Assembly: GCA_007922195.1 (NCBI GenBank)
Contig: ML682005.1
Coordinates: 31,818,777-31,882,776 of the forward strand
Length of the DNA stretch: 64,000 nucleotides
Direction: 5' to 3'
Source: Podocnemis expansa
Taxonomy: Eukaryota; Chordata; Testudines; Podocnemididae
Shown here: piece by piece, positions 47,400-58,260 of the stretch
Numbering within the stretch: position 1 is the first letter of the stretch
How the letters are laid out: each line of letters begins with the position of its first letter
Notes under the pieces: model-generated
Seen by the model: only the letters and a program-made list of their open reading frames with translations
Databases searched by the model: none
Told to the model about the DNA's origin: nothing
Program-made: the position numbers and the translations under genes

Positions 47400-48160
47400 G
47401 CTGACAACATAGCTTTTTTAATTGACAGCTGAAGCAAAGACCAAGAGACCTGTCCAGCATTCCAAAAAGGGCAGGCTTAACAATCAGCTGTGAAAAAGCA
47501 AATCTAATGAGAATTCCAGTAACTCCCAATTCAAATATTACATTAGATGGAAAAGAATACAAGAAGTAAGTCAATTTACTTATCTTGTCAGAAATGTGCC
47601 TACCACTGGAGATGACTAAACAGAGATAATGTCATAACATGGAAAGGCAGCAGCTTAATTTACCAGTTTAAACAAGATTTGGCCATTAAAATGCACAATT
47701 TAAGCAATTAATCTTCAGCTCAAATTTATTTCTGTTTTAATACATGCATGTGAAATCTGAAAATCTACCAAAGACACAGGCAGACATCTAAATACCTTTG
47801 AAAGCAAATGCCTTAGAAATACTAGGCATTGAATGGAATTAATTAATAACAAATGCTAAGATTTGTCACAGAGATGAGCAACCTCTTATCTCTGAAATTA
47901 TTGAAAAAAGGAGGAGGAAATATTTGAGGCATATGTTAAGAAAGAAGCCAGAGCATCTACCGTAGGAGTCATGGTATTGGGCAAGACAAGGAGTATCTTA
48001 AAGAGGTCAAACAGAAGAATTCCTCAGTTGAATGATGCTTAGGGGGGGAAAACTTCTAGGACTTAACACAGAAGACATGCCAAGAGCAGGCCAGGACAGA
48101 TGTCTTGTTTGTGCCCAAAGCAATATCTGAACAGCACAGGAAAGACTGAGATTCAGAACC
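47400..48160 (+). pseudogene. Decayed LINE reverse transcriptase C-terminus
   Basis: Piecing together the plus-strand frames gives segments that recur in non-LTR reverse transcriptases: AGLTISCEKANLMRI (the K of motif D region), PNSNITLDGKEYKK, DVITWKGSSLIYQF (thumb start), an LNTFESKCLRNILGIEW-like stretch, and finally ISEIIEKRR..KYLRHMLRKKPEHLP. The last matches the RRW.YLGH.LRM...LP tail of such LINEs, followed by remnants equal to GLNTEDMPRAGQDR. Every segment needs frame changes or stops, so the copy is old and dead. The clade is uncertain (RTE-like or another APE-type LINE). Confidence 0.7.
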
Positions 48161-49283
48161 TGACAGATGAGTTACCAGATGCTGGATTGAATTTAGATGA
48201 GAAAGTTATGCTTTCCTGACTAATGCCCATGAAGTACACAGAATAAGCTACCAGCATAGGTCAACAGATTTACTGTTATACCTCTAGCAAGATTTAATGC
48301 AAAGAGATGACACCATTTTTAATATATGAATAGGAAAGAAATATAAAGGTTTTATTGTTTTTTTCTTCAATAAAATGGTGTGATGGAGTGTACAAACTCC
48401 CCATTGGGCAACATGGGGTTGCCCAGGAATGCATCTAGAATTAGACTCTACTAAAGTGAAACCTAGGCTCCCTTTAGCTAATGTAAGGTCTCTTTCAGGA
48501 GTCTTACTTTCTTAAAAAATAAAAATTATTATTGATTTATATGGCAGCTTTCACAAGTATCAGTCTTTTATGGTGTGATATGCACAGCAAATACATCTCA
48601 TCTCTTCCAGAAATATATCCATTATCTGGAGTGTAATCAGAGAGCCTTTCTGTTCTACCAGTACAACAAAGAAGTTGAAGGATAACATGTCTGTAGTAGA
48701 AATAGAGACCCTGAAACATGAATCCTAGTGTAAGGTCTAAGGCCTGGACTAAAATCAGGGCCTAAGCAGATGCATGCTTCCAGGTTCACTACCTGACACA
48801 TGAACTTGACAAGAATAGGGCTGGCATTGCAAAAATACAAGCACTCTGATGCACTAAGTATTCATATAAACATATTCCAAAGGGTAGTACCAGAACAACC
48901 TGATAAAAGGTTATGGTATAAACACTTTCCCTGAAGTGGTTACAGGGACACACTGACCCCTTCTAAAGATAAGGTCAGGGTGATGAATAGAGATGTTTTG
49001 ATCTCAGCAATCTGTGCAAGAGGAGTCGTGGAGGAACTGTCTTTGTCCAGTGGAGGGGGCAGCAGCAAGTCCTGTCACTGAGCCAAGATGATTGTCATAT
49101 ACATACCTATATTGAGTATACCTATAGCAAATATAGAGCACTAATACTGTGCTCTTTTATACTCTGATGCAAACAAGTTACCATATTTTATCTTGTACAT
49201 ATGCAACTGCACCACTAGCATTTTAAATGTAGACAAGCCCTCAGTTTGTGTATCACAACTGAGACTTTCCCTTTCTTCCTTTA
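48161..49283. other. No gene seen; unassigned
   Basis: Mixed DNA. GTGTGATGGAGTGTACAAAC at 48379 could be the start of an LTR (TGTGATGGAGTG), but no other LTR landmark is visible. Confidence 0.3.
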
Positions 49284-49291
49284 ATTCAGAT

Positions 49292-49873
49292 CAGTGGTTC
49301 CCAACCTATGGTCCATGGACCCCTGGGGGGCAACAGCATGGCTCCAGGGGTCTGTGGACTGATTGGGAGCTGGGGCTCGAAAACACCAGGGTTTCCAGTT
49401 GCCATGGAGACCCAGGCTTCCAGGCAGCAGGGAGCTTCCCCCAGGCAGGGAGTCTTTAAAACTCCCTCTCCCTGAGCACGTGCTCAAGAAGAGCCGCATG
49501 GGGGGTGGCCAGGTGCCCCCATCTCCAGTGGCCAGGTAAGGGGGTGAAGGGGCTGTGTGGGTGGGTTGGGGATGGGGAACCAGTGCACAGGGGGGACAGA
49601 GAAGGGCCCGACAGGCAGGGAAAACTGGAGGGGGAGGGGGCCATGTCCGTGCCCGTGGTGGTTGCTGAGCAGGGGGTGGGGGCCATGGCTGCAGCAGCTC
49701 TGGGCAGGGGGAGGGGGCCATGGCCATGGTGGTCTCCTCTCCTTGACAGGACAGCAGCATGGGCCACATTCTGCCCCACACAGGCCACGTTCTGCCATGC
49801 GCAGAGGCAGTGCTGCACAAACTTTTTTCCCTCCAAAGGGGGTCCCCAGTCTTAAAAATGTTGGTAACCCCTG
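49292..49873. mobile_element. hAT-type element, 582 bp, perfect 8-bp duplication
   Basis: The termini CAGTGGTTCCCAACC and, on the minus strand, CAGGGGTTACCAACA are flanked by ATTCAGAT on both sides (49284-49291 and 49874-49881). The interior is very G-rich on the plus strand, which creates long overlapping open frames (up to 179 codons on minus) with no domain. The left segment GGACCCCTGGGG resembles 8173-8726. Confidence 0.9.
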
Positions 49874-49881
49874 ATTCAGAT

Positions 49882-50639
49882 GATCACTACCATAAATGCT
49901 TGCTTGTTAGTTTTGTACTTTGATCTTACCTGGACTTTTGTTGACAATATAACAGTTGTTTTAAGTGGCAGATAAAACACATCACACATGCAATATTTAT
50001 AGTGTACTTCCCTAACAAAATTCCTATTATAGGTCTGCTCCCACAAAGCACTGACATGCCTAAAGTCCACTGACTTCAGTATACACATGCAGAACGGGAC
50101 CCTGAAATTATTTATCACCTCACCACACATCATCACATAGGATCAGGTATAATGTGTGAAAGAAAAGCAGATGCCTCTCTTTGTTGTACCATCACCTCTT
50201 CATATGTCAATGGTTGTTACGCTAGCCACTACACTATCAATGGTTGTGTCATATGCACCCTTCCTAAGGCCCAGCCAATCCCTCCACCTGGAGCTTCCCA
50301 CTACTTCAGCTGAAGGAACCTGGCTCCACCCCAGAGCTGGTCCACCCTTAGTCCCAACAGGGCAGCACTGGAACCCCCAACTGCTCATGGCCCCAGCCAT
50401 CCTCAGCTCCAGTTGGGCAGCCTCAATGCTGGACATTCCCATTTGCTCTGAGTCCCAGCCAGTAGCCCCAGTACCAGCCGTGAGGTCTGAGCTTTGAGTC
50501 GCCTCAGTCCACACAGAGCACCAGTGGAAGGTCTAAGCTGTGTGTGGCCTTGGCTGTCCCAGAACACTAACTGAATGTGTGATGCTGTCTAGGTCTAGAG
50601 GACTGTTTATGATTATCTTTCATATTCATATTTCATATT
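49882..50639. other. No gene seen
   Basis: Mixed DNA. GCTAGCCACTACACTATCAATGG near 50221 echoes the tRNA-like head of the SINE at 32805-32945 but is too short to call. Confidence 0.35.
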
Positions 50640-51480
50640 TGCAATAATCCACATGTGAGATGCCACATTTGGTACCAATAGAAAGGTTGCAATCTGCTAG
50701 GAATTATTATATGGTTATATATAGGTGTCAAATCTGTATTAGGAATATGTTTGTTCTATTATGTTCCAAGTTATTTGATTCTAAGGCAATCCCAGACTGG
50801 GTGTCTGCAAAACTATTGTCCTCTGAATGGCCCATTAAGGGAGCTCCCAGCTATTATGAAACTTGTTTGATGAGTCATCCAGACTGACCATGTGATTCAA
50901 CTCCATTTTGATTTGGCAATGACTCTGAAAGCATGGGGAAAGGCAAAGGTGATAAAAAGCAGTGGCCCCATCTCCACTTTGTCTTCAGTCATCAGTCTTC
51001 GGTCAACACCGTCCTCTAGAACTATTCTGCTGCACTGAACAAAGGACTGAGAACCATCCCGGTGCTGGGTGTATACCAGAGGAATTGCATTAACCTGCAA
51101 ACTACAGCTTCTTCAAGGACTTGCTTTCTATGGACTCCAAATCATTTGTAGGTATGTGATTCACTTTGACCCTTTAACATCTTTCATTTTGCTTCTTTTC
51201 TTTTTGTATTAAACCTTTAGTTGTAGTTATTAAATGTTTAGCTGGCAGCATGGTATTTTGGGTAAGATCCAAGCCTATATTGTTCTGGGTGATGTGGCTG
51301 GCCTTTTGGGGTCAGGAGAACCCTATTTCTTTAACAGTCCCAGTGGCTACATGGGGCCCAGAGAAGCCGGTGTGCAATAAAGGGGGCTGATTCTATTTTG
51401 TTATGCTTGCTGATGACCAGAGTGGGGAATCAGAAGCATGTTTTGTTACTGACTGGGAAACTGATTTAAGGGCCACTGAT
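50640..51480 (+). mobile_element. LTR-like repeat, copy 2
   Basis: This is the plus-orientation counterpart of 16250-16760. Shared landmarks include GGACTCCAAATCATTTGTAG, CACTTTGACCCTTTAAC, TTGTATTAAACCTTTAG, GCTGGCAGCATGGTATT, GGGTAAGATCCA and AATAAAGGGGGCTGA. The copy extends further left, with CACCGTCCTCTAGAAC and CTGCTGCACTGAACAAAGG near 51005-51045. No coding region is visible. Confidence 0.6.
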
Positions 51481-52089
51481 CATTGGTTGGGGGGCGGGGG
51501 GGGGCTGGCCCCTGGTTTTGCAGCTTGCCCTGATTTTGGCACATTCAGAAGGTCATCCCAGGAGGCCTGGGTCACAGGGTGGACCCAGCTATTCTCAGCC
51601 ATGCACGGCCCCAACACCTGCCAGCAGTCCCAGCCACGCTGGAGACCCAGCTGCACACATCTTCAGTATCTGCCAGTGGCCTCAGCCACCCCAAATCACC
51701 ATGAAGCAGCCCCAGCACCCACCAGCATCTCTGGAGTGCCAGCCAGGTAGCCAGACCAAGGACTGACTTGCCTCCTTTCAGACCCCACTGTGTTTGGGGG
51801 AGGCTGAGTGGATGGCAAGCTGCTGCTGCAGTGCCTGAGGCAGATGCAACAGGAGGATGCGGGACTATGCCTGGCTGTTTCGGAAGGTTAAAATTCCCCT
51901 GCCTATAATACCCAGTGTTCATGTTCTTCTCAGGTAAGTTACTGAAGAGGTGATAACTCTGTCCTTTTGAGTTGGAGACACCATCAGCGCACTTTTGTAA
52001 TGGCAAATACATGTATACCCACTTATCTGATGTTTTTTCCCACTGCATCAAGCTTGCCTGAGCTCAACTGCTGAGACTGACTGGACTGC

Positions 52090-52410
52090 AGTGGAGTCTC
52101 AAACGGGCCTTGAATTGAGGCACAGATGAACACCTGCCCCTGTTTGCATGTCCCCTATCCTCTTTATCTTTGCAGTTCATGGATACCTCCATGGGGAGGG
52201 GGGGGGGCAGTCTCCTGCAAGAATGGCATGTAACTCTTTGTAAAAGCAGCAGGTCTTTGGCTTGGCACAGGACTAACTCTTGGCCTCCTTGGCCATCTGG
52301 TAGGCCCGCTGCAGTTCCTTTGCTTTCACATGGCACTGCTGCTGGTCTCTAGCATACCCTTTCTCCTGCCTCCCCTGTGCAATCTGCATAAGCATATACA
52401 CATGGACAAC
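52090..52410 (-). pseudogene. Second Myb/SANT-like Harbinger exon relic
   Basis: On the minus strand one frame reads LMQIAQGRQEKGYARD, then QQQCHVKAKELQRAYQMAKEA, a TAG stop (52273-52275), and then KPKTCCFYKELHAILAGD. These are the second half of the Myb/SANT-like domain and the FY.ELHAIL landmark of the same protein type as 251-842. The first helix is missing. Beyond the landmark the frame becomes Lys/Asp-rich and decays. This copy belongs to a different, more diverged subfamily than 251-842. GCACTTTTACGTCAGCC near 52426 could be part of its terminus, but no TIR pair was fixed. Confidence 0.75.
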
Positions 52411-52564
52411 TAGGTCAATGCAAGGCACTTTTACGTCAGCCTAAGACCATAATTTTTAATATCCAGCAAAGTTATGAATTTAAGTTCCCAGCATCATATT
52501 TTGAAGATTTTGTGCAGATTTCCTTCGCGGAGTGGAGATGTATACTGTGACACATGGAATACCT

Positions 52565-52690
52565 TTTCCTGACCTGAAGAAGATCTCTGAGTGTCTTTCA
52601 CAACAGAAGTTGGTTTAACATGATTGCCCCTTTGGAACTCACTCACCTTGTATCTCTAATATACTGAGACCAGCACTGCTACAACAATGG
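52565..52690 (+). mobile_element. Penelope-like 3' end, second subfamily (probable)
   Basis: CCTGAAGAAGATCTCTGAGTG, CACAACAGAAGTTGG, CTCACTCACCTTGTATCTC and CCAGCACTGCTACAAC follow a common sauropsid repeat whose layout mirrors the Penelope ends here: a CTGAAGA core and a closing ..CTACAAC tip. The hammerhead-like stem is decayed. Confidence 0.5.
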
Positions 52691-55172
52691 AGCAAACAGC
52701 CATCACTCACAAATTAGAGATTTCAAACAGAATCTAAAGAACTCAGTGTGGAAAGACAATCAGTGAATGGGTAAAACTGGAATAAACAGGTATAGGGGAA
52801 AAATCAATTTTCTCCAATACAAGGAAAAATAGTTTATTTGCAAATCAGATTTCAGAATTTTTATAGAGAGGATCAACTATCCAAGCATCTGTGACCCTAG
52901 TCTATTTTGATTCATAAGCTGGCATTGTTTTGTTGTCTGTTAACACCTAAGTATGAACCCTGGAGGCTGCAGAAACTAAGGGACAATTGATTATATTGTC
53001 TTATTAATTCAGAAGGAATTTTGTTCCTTAAGGCATCCCACACGTTTTTGGAGAAGTCAGTTTTCACAAAACTGGAACAGCTATGGAGAAGGGAGCTTTT
53101 AAGTTTTAACGTTTCATTTGATCACCATTTTAGATAAATTCATACTCTTTCTTATGACACTATTCCTCTGGAATCCCAAGTCTTTTGAGGGTTCATAATT
53201 GTCCATATAGAACTAAAATACAAGGTTGTCATTGTGAATGGACCAAAGACACCAAAGACTTACTAAGGCGGCTTCAATTGTGATAAAATGTCTGCTGTCA
53301 CCGTTGCTTCTTGGAATAGTGTAGAAATCCCTTGTTTGTCACTGACCTTGAGAATGCCTTGGCAAAGAGTTCATCATGAATGTCAGAAGCTGTTTTTATT
53401 TCAACACAATTTAAAAGAACTAAGTTGCTGATTTTCTTTTTTTTAAAGCCACAATGGGACCTGGACTGTGAAAAGATGATAGTTCTCTGTAGTAATAGAA
53501 AAGGACAGTTTCAAAAAATTTAAGGTTAAAAATAAAGATGCATTAAATTAAAATATTCTAAAGCTTTATAAAAACATACGTAGTACTTATGTCTTACGGT
53601 GCCTTTTGCTCTCCCACTATGAACTGTTTCATATTAAAAGTGTATATAAGAAAACAGGATATAAATATTTCAAAAAAAAAAAGTCAGAATAAAAGATCTG
53701 GTTTTTAACATCAAAAGAGTGCCAAGGGCTGATTAACTTAGAGATTAATGCACTTCTTGGGACAACAGCTTTGAATCTAACAGAGCACTAGAGGAATGTG
53801 TTAATGATCTAGTAAAACACATCCTGTTGTGTCTCAGTGCTGTAGCTAAACGATAATGCAGGGCTCATATCTTCCTTAGAATCTGAGGGATTATTAAAAT
53901 GTGTTGACCTTGAAAATTATCCTTAATCAAAGCCAAACTATTGTTTCTTTTAAAAATTAATAGTAATAGTGTCCTGCTTATGCTGTAATCAGCTGCTGTT
54001 CTACTTTTTAGAAACTCACATCTCTGAGAGGACACTGAACTGCTTGAAATATTTCTAGGTACTCAAAACATATTTTACAAAGAAAAGAAAGCAAATTTTC
54101 ATCATAATACAAAGCACTTTATATCTTCAGAGCTTGAGCTAGAGAGATGTTGTCTGGATGGGATGGGGATGGAATTGAAGAAAATCATCTTTGTGGGACT
54201 TCAAAGTTTCAGTCCAGATTTGCATACCTGTTTATAGGTCTTGGCCTTCCCAGGGATCCTGGGAACTATAGTTCTTAGACAGGCCATGTGACTAAAGGCT
54301 GGCTATAAAAGAGGCAACTTTCCTTTTAATAGAGATCAGGGGGCTATGTGCAGCAGCTGTTCTCAGGGTAGCTTCCATTGTAGAAAGTAGAGCTCTGCAC
54401 CACAGAGAGAGAGAGAGAAAGACACCTGTAGTCAATACTAGATGCTGCAGTGTTTGTTAGGTAGTGTTTAAATATAAATGATGTAAGTGTTAAGTATGTT
54501 TTCTGAGTATTAAAAAGATATATAAAAACAAGTTTTTTAGAACAGGTGACCTTAATTGGCCAGCCAACATTCTGCAAATGAATTCATGGTGTTTAGAATG
54601 CCTCATACAAGATGTCTAACCACTTTGAATTCCTTCTGTACTTGTTTTCTCCATTTTAGTATGTTGGTCTTCAGGCTGTCTTTTCAAAACAAAAAAGCTT
54701 GTTTTGTATTATTTTTAAATCAAGACTAAAAGTAGAGCAAATCAAAGCCTATGAACACCGCTTGCCTGAAATCTAACCTATAATTGCTGCACCATCTGCT
54801 GGAGAGAGGTAAGAAAGCACAGGGAATGCATACATATAGACCATTGGAGAAGATGGAGCTAAGTTAATAAAAAGGTCAACTAAAAATGGCACAGGATCTA
54901 GTAAGAATCTCACTGCAGACAGAGATTTGAGGAGCACAGATGCTGGGAAAGAAGTTTTTAAGAATCATGGGTCTGTGCTAGCACTGGTTCCTTGCTGAGA
55001 GGAAACCAAGAGAGGGACTTGATGAAAGCTGCCTAAGGGGACTGGGAAAGAGCAACACTCATGGATCTGGAGTGAGACAGCTGGAGATTCCCTATACAAT
55101 GCAATTTAGGGAACTGTAATCAGCACCACCAACCACCTTGTTTCCTATCATGTTCACCTACCCCAGTCCAGT
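52691..55172. other. No gene seen
   Basis: AT-rich DNA. Around 54230-54310 a CCTGGGAACTATAGTTC phrase is followed by TATAAAAG (54304-54311), which could be an LTR promoter, but no LTR edges exist. A (GA)n run lies near 54400-54418. Confidence 0.35.
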
Positions 55173-55433
55173 GGCCAGGTCTAAACTGCAGTGATGTGCT
55201 AGCATAGCCATGTCAGCTAGAACAGCAGAAAATGCATACCTGTAGGTAACAACTGTGCCACCAGAACCCAGTGTAGACACAGTTAAGCTGACAGGAGAGA
55301 GCTTCTGTTGGCTTTGCTAATACTTTTCAAGGAGGAGGTATAACTATGTCCACAGAAGAATTCTTCTGTCTACATGTGCAGCCTCTATGCTACAGGTTTA
55401 TGCTGACATAGATTTTGTAGTGCAGACACAGCC
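55173..55433. mobile_element. MITE, about 261 bp
   Basis: The left end reads GGCCAGGTCTAAACTGC and the right end on the minus strand GGCTGTGTCTGCACTAC. Both are variants of the GTCTACACT terminus. Internal TAGCATAGCCATGTCAGC and TATGCTGACATAG are inverted relatives. A 3-bp duplication is not clear. Confidence 0.65.
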
Positions 55434-57087
55434 ATGACTCATCAAAAGTAGACACATTCATCTATTTGACTGAGACTGGGGCTGGTGCCTGGTGTACAAT
55501 CAAAAATTAGATCAACACAGCTGCATCACTGAGGGGGCATGAAGCATTTTGCACCCTAAGCACGGTAGTTTGGCCCCACCTTTAAAGGATAAACTGAAAA
55601 CAATTTGAAGACTTTTTTTTTTCAGCAAATTAAAAAGTAAACATATATATATTGGGCCAAATGAAACACTGAGTTTTGATTTGGAATGTGTTCTAGGTAA
55701 AGGAGGTCTCAAAACAAGAAATCACTTTGAACCCAAAATCTGAAATGCTCATTTCAAAACTGTTAAAACAAAATATTTTATGTCTTTGGATTTTTTTTGT
55801 TTTTGTTTTGTTTTGTTTTGTTCTTGCTTTTGGTTGTTTCCCACAAGCAACTCAGTGAAACAGGCATAAATCCACAAATCATTTCAATGTCACCAAACTT
55901 GAATTTTGGACCAAAGTTTTGCTCAGGTCTAGCTGTAGAGGCCTATGCTGTTCTAACCTCAGGCCTTTGTAAATTAAAGGATATTTTGTTTATTGCTTTG
56001 CTTTAGTTATTTTTTTAAGGTATATATAGGAATTGAGATAAAATGTGAACAAATCTATTAGTTTAAATGTGACTTTTATCAGAGTAAAAAAAAAAGGGGG
56101 GGGGGTGTCTTAGTCAAATGCTTTACTTACAATGCATGGATAAAAGCTCCGATTACCTAAGGGTGTAACTAAACCTTCTGTAGACCCCTCCTCATCAGAC
56201 ATACATGAGTGACTGCACATTTTATGGGAACTAAATAGGAAAATCATCTTGCAACTTGTTCATCAGACCCACTCAAAAATGAAATGCATGTGTACACCCT
56301 GATGAGAGCAGAATAGGCTTCCAGCTGCACTGACATAATAGATAGAGATATAATGGTGTACTGCAGGGCTTTGTAACTTTTGTGGGACTGAGACACACAT
56401 TTTCACCTCCTGTTGTATGTCTGAGCACTAATGAGCCATGTGTATGGATGATATGATAATGCATGTTTCATTTAAATGCATAAATTGCTTTAAATTCATC
56501 ATCAACAGCAACAAATTGCTCAGAAAAATAAAGTATTATGGAAGATAAAGTAAAGTAGATAAAAGCAAATATAAAAGGCAAGACAAGCTAAAAAGCAACA
56601 AATAAGAACCATCCACCAAATTTATATTAAAAAAACAACAGGGCCAGAGTCTAATGTAGGGCCAGAGTCTAATATATATTGTAGTAGTTAAAGTAGAGGG
56701 TCTGAGTCTCCATTCCCAAGGTCTATAGTCATTTATACCCTTGCAACATGAGTACAAAGTGAGCATAAAATGCTACCACCACCTTAAGTGTGTGTGGAAA
56801 ATTTGGATCTCTTATCCTTACACCTGCTTTATACAGTTGTAAATGACAACATAACATGCAGGTCAGTGCAGATGATTCACGTTACCAGTAGTAATTTCTT
56901 TTTCTTGATTTCATTTTCTGTGCAACTAATTTGAAGATTTTTTGTTGGCTTGTTTTAGAAGAAAAAGGACTTTAGTGTCACCAAATTGCTGTGATAGTTA
57001 TTGGTGAAAGTCTGTTTCTTGCAAAACAGATCTACATGCTGAAGAACTCAAGGTTTGTTTCATACCTCCTGATTACAGCTAGCTGCT
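55434..57087. other. No gene seen
   Basis: AT-rich DNA with (GTTTT)n at about 55797-55822 and a G-run at 56096-56105. No supported gene. Confidence 0.4.
56641..56676. repeat. 18-bp tandem duplication
   Basis: GGGCCAGAGTCTAATGTA is followed directly by GGGCCAGAGTCTAATATA. Confidence 0.9.
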
Positions 57088-57095
57088 CCTTAGAG

Positions 57096-58252
57096 CAGTG
57101 GTTACCAACCGGTGTGCCACGGGAACACTCGAAGTGCGCCACGAGCATGCCCAAGAGCTGGAGTTAAAGTTCCCTCCCTGTTCAGCCCAGCCACCTGGGC
57201 TGTGCAGGGCTGGGAAAAGGCAGGGGTTAAAAGTAAGGGGGAAGGCACTGAAACACAGTTCCAGGGTCCCCTATTTTTAGGCAGACAGCATTCTGGCCTC
57301 TTAAAAATAGAGGAATGCACTAGAATGGGGAATTCCAGGGGCCACCCTAAAAACAGCAGGAGCAGGCCCAATGCACCATTCAGGTGGCTCCACCTTAAAC
57401 CTGGCTCCACCTTAAGCCCAGCCAGTAGAGAGCTGGGGGAGGTGGGGAGTGTGTGAATCTTTCCCTGCATGGGGGAGCAGCTTGTGTCAGCCAGCCTGAA
57501 AACAGCCCAGATAAGGGCTTTGTGGGGGGATGGCTGCTGGGGGTTGTGTGGGGCAGTTGTGTGTGTGTGTAGCAGAGGTAGGTGGGAGTGGATGTGTAGC
57601 AGAGGATGTGTAGCTGGGGTTGTGGGGTGGCTGTTTGGTTGGGGGGGTGTAGCGGGGGTTGGGGGTGGCTGTGTGTGGGGTGTAGCTGGGGGCTGGAGGC
57701 CTAGTTTTGGCCCCTGCAGTGATGGGAGGGTCCATCACAGGCAGCAGGGGGCTGGAGGAGGGAGGATGGGACCTCCTGGGGTGGGAGGGAACAGCAGTGG
57801 GGTGAGAATTTGCCCTGGGTGACAGGGAGCCACTGTGGAGAAGGGGGAAGTGGGTGCTATGCCATGCTCCCCTGCCCTACCTTCCCACTCCCCAGGTTCC
57901 CCCGTCCCCCCACAAAGCCACGCCTGTTCTCCCTTTCTCTCTTGCCACCCTTGTGCTGTTCCCCACATGGCTGTCTTTGTCCTCTTTTGCCACCCCTGCC
58001 CTGCTCTGCTGTGTTCCACACACTCACTCCTGCCACTGCACACAACTCCTGACCTCACCTGTTTTGCCACCCCTGCTCTGCTACCCCTACTACCCCACAT
58101 AGCAGTATTTCTGAAACATTGTGCTGTGGTTCATGAATATTCATAAGTAATTTGTTAATTTGAATATTCATGAGTTTTTTAATGGTGGTGTGCCTCAAAA
58201 AATTTGAAGGTATCAAGGTGTGCCATGGCAGAGAAAAGGTTGGGAACCACTG
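57096..58252. mobile_element. hAT-type element, 1157 bp, perfect 8-bp duplication
   Basis: The ends CAGTGGTTACCAACC and, on the minus strand, CAGTGGTTCCCAACC are flanked by CCTTAGAG on both sides (57088-57095 and 58253-58260). GTGTGCCA lies near both ends in opposite orientation. The large interior has a G/T-rich array (57530-57700) and a C/T-rich zone (57870-58100), which generate overlapping open frames of up to 122 codons with no domain. No transposase is present. It is the largest hAT in the window. Confidence 0.9.
57530..57700. repeat. G/T-rich degenerate minisatellite
   Basis: Loosely repeated units built on TGTGTAGC(A/T)G(A/G)GG, GGTTGTGGGGTGG and GGCTGTGTG fill this part of the hAT element. 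The 83-codon minus-strand frame over it is an artefact of the repeats. Confidence 0.65.
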
Positions 58253-58260
58253 CCTTAGAG

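Noticed and set aside
49281..49820. 179-codon minus-strand frame, the longest outside the LINE and Penelope copies
   Set aside because: It falls within a hAT element with strong strand G/C skew. The Pro/Ser-rich translation is compositional.
54232..54311. CCTGGGAACTATAGTTC plus TATAAAAG as a host promoter
   Set aside because: There is no downstream exon. A similar TATGGGAATTGTA-type text forms TIRs at 41364-41597, so a transposon origin is more likely.
57469..57822. 117-codon Gly/Trp-rich frame
   Set aside because: It is a translation of the G/T-rich minisatellite within the hAT element.
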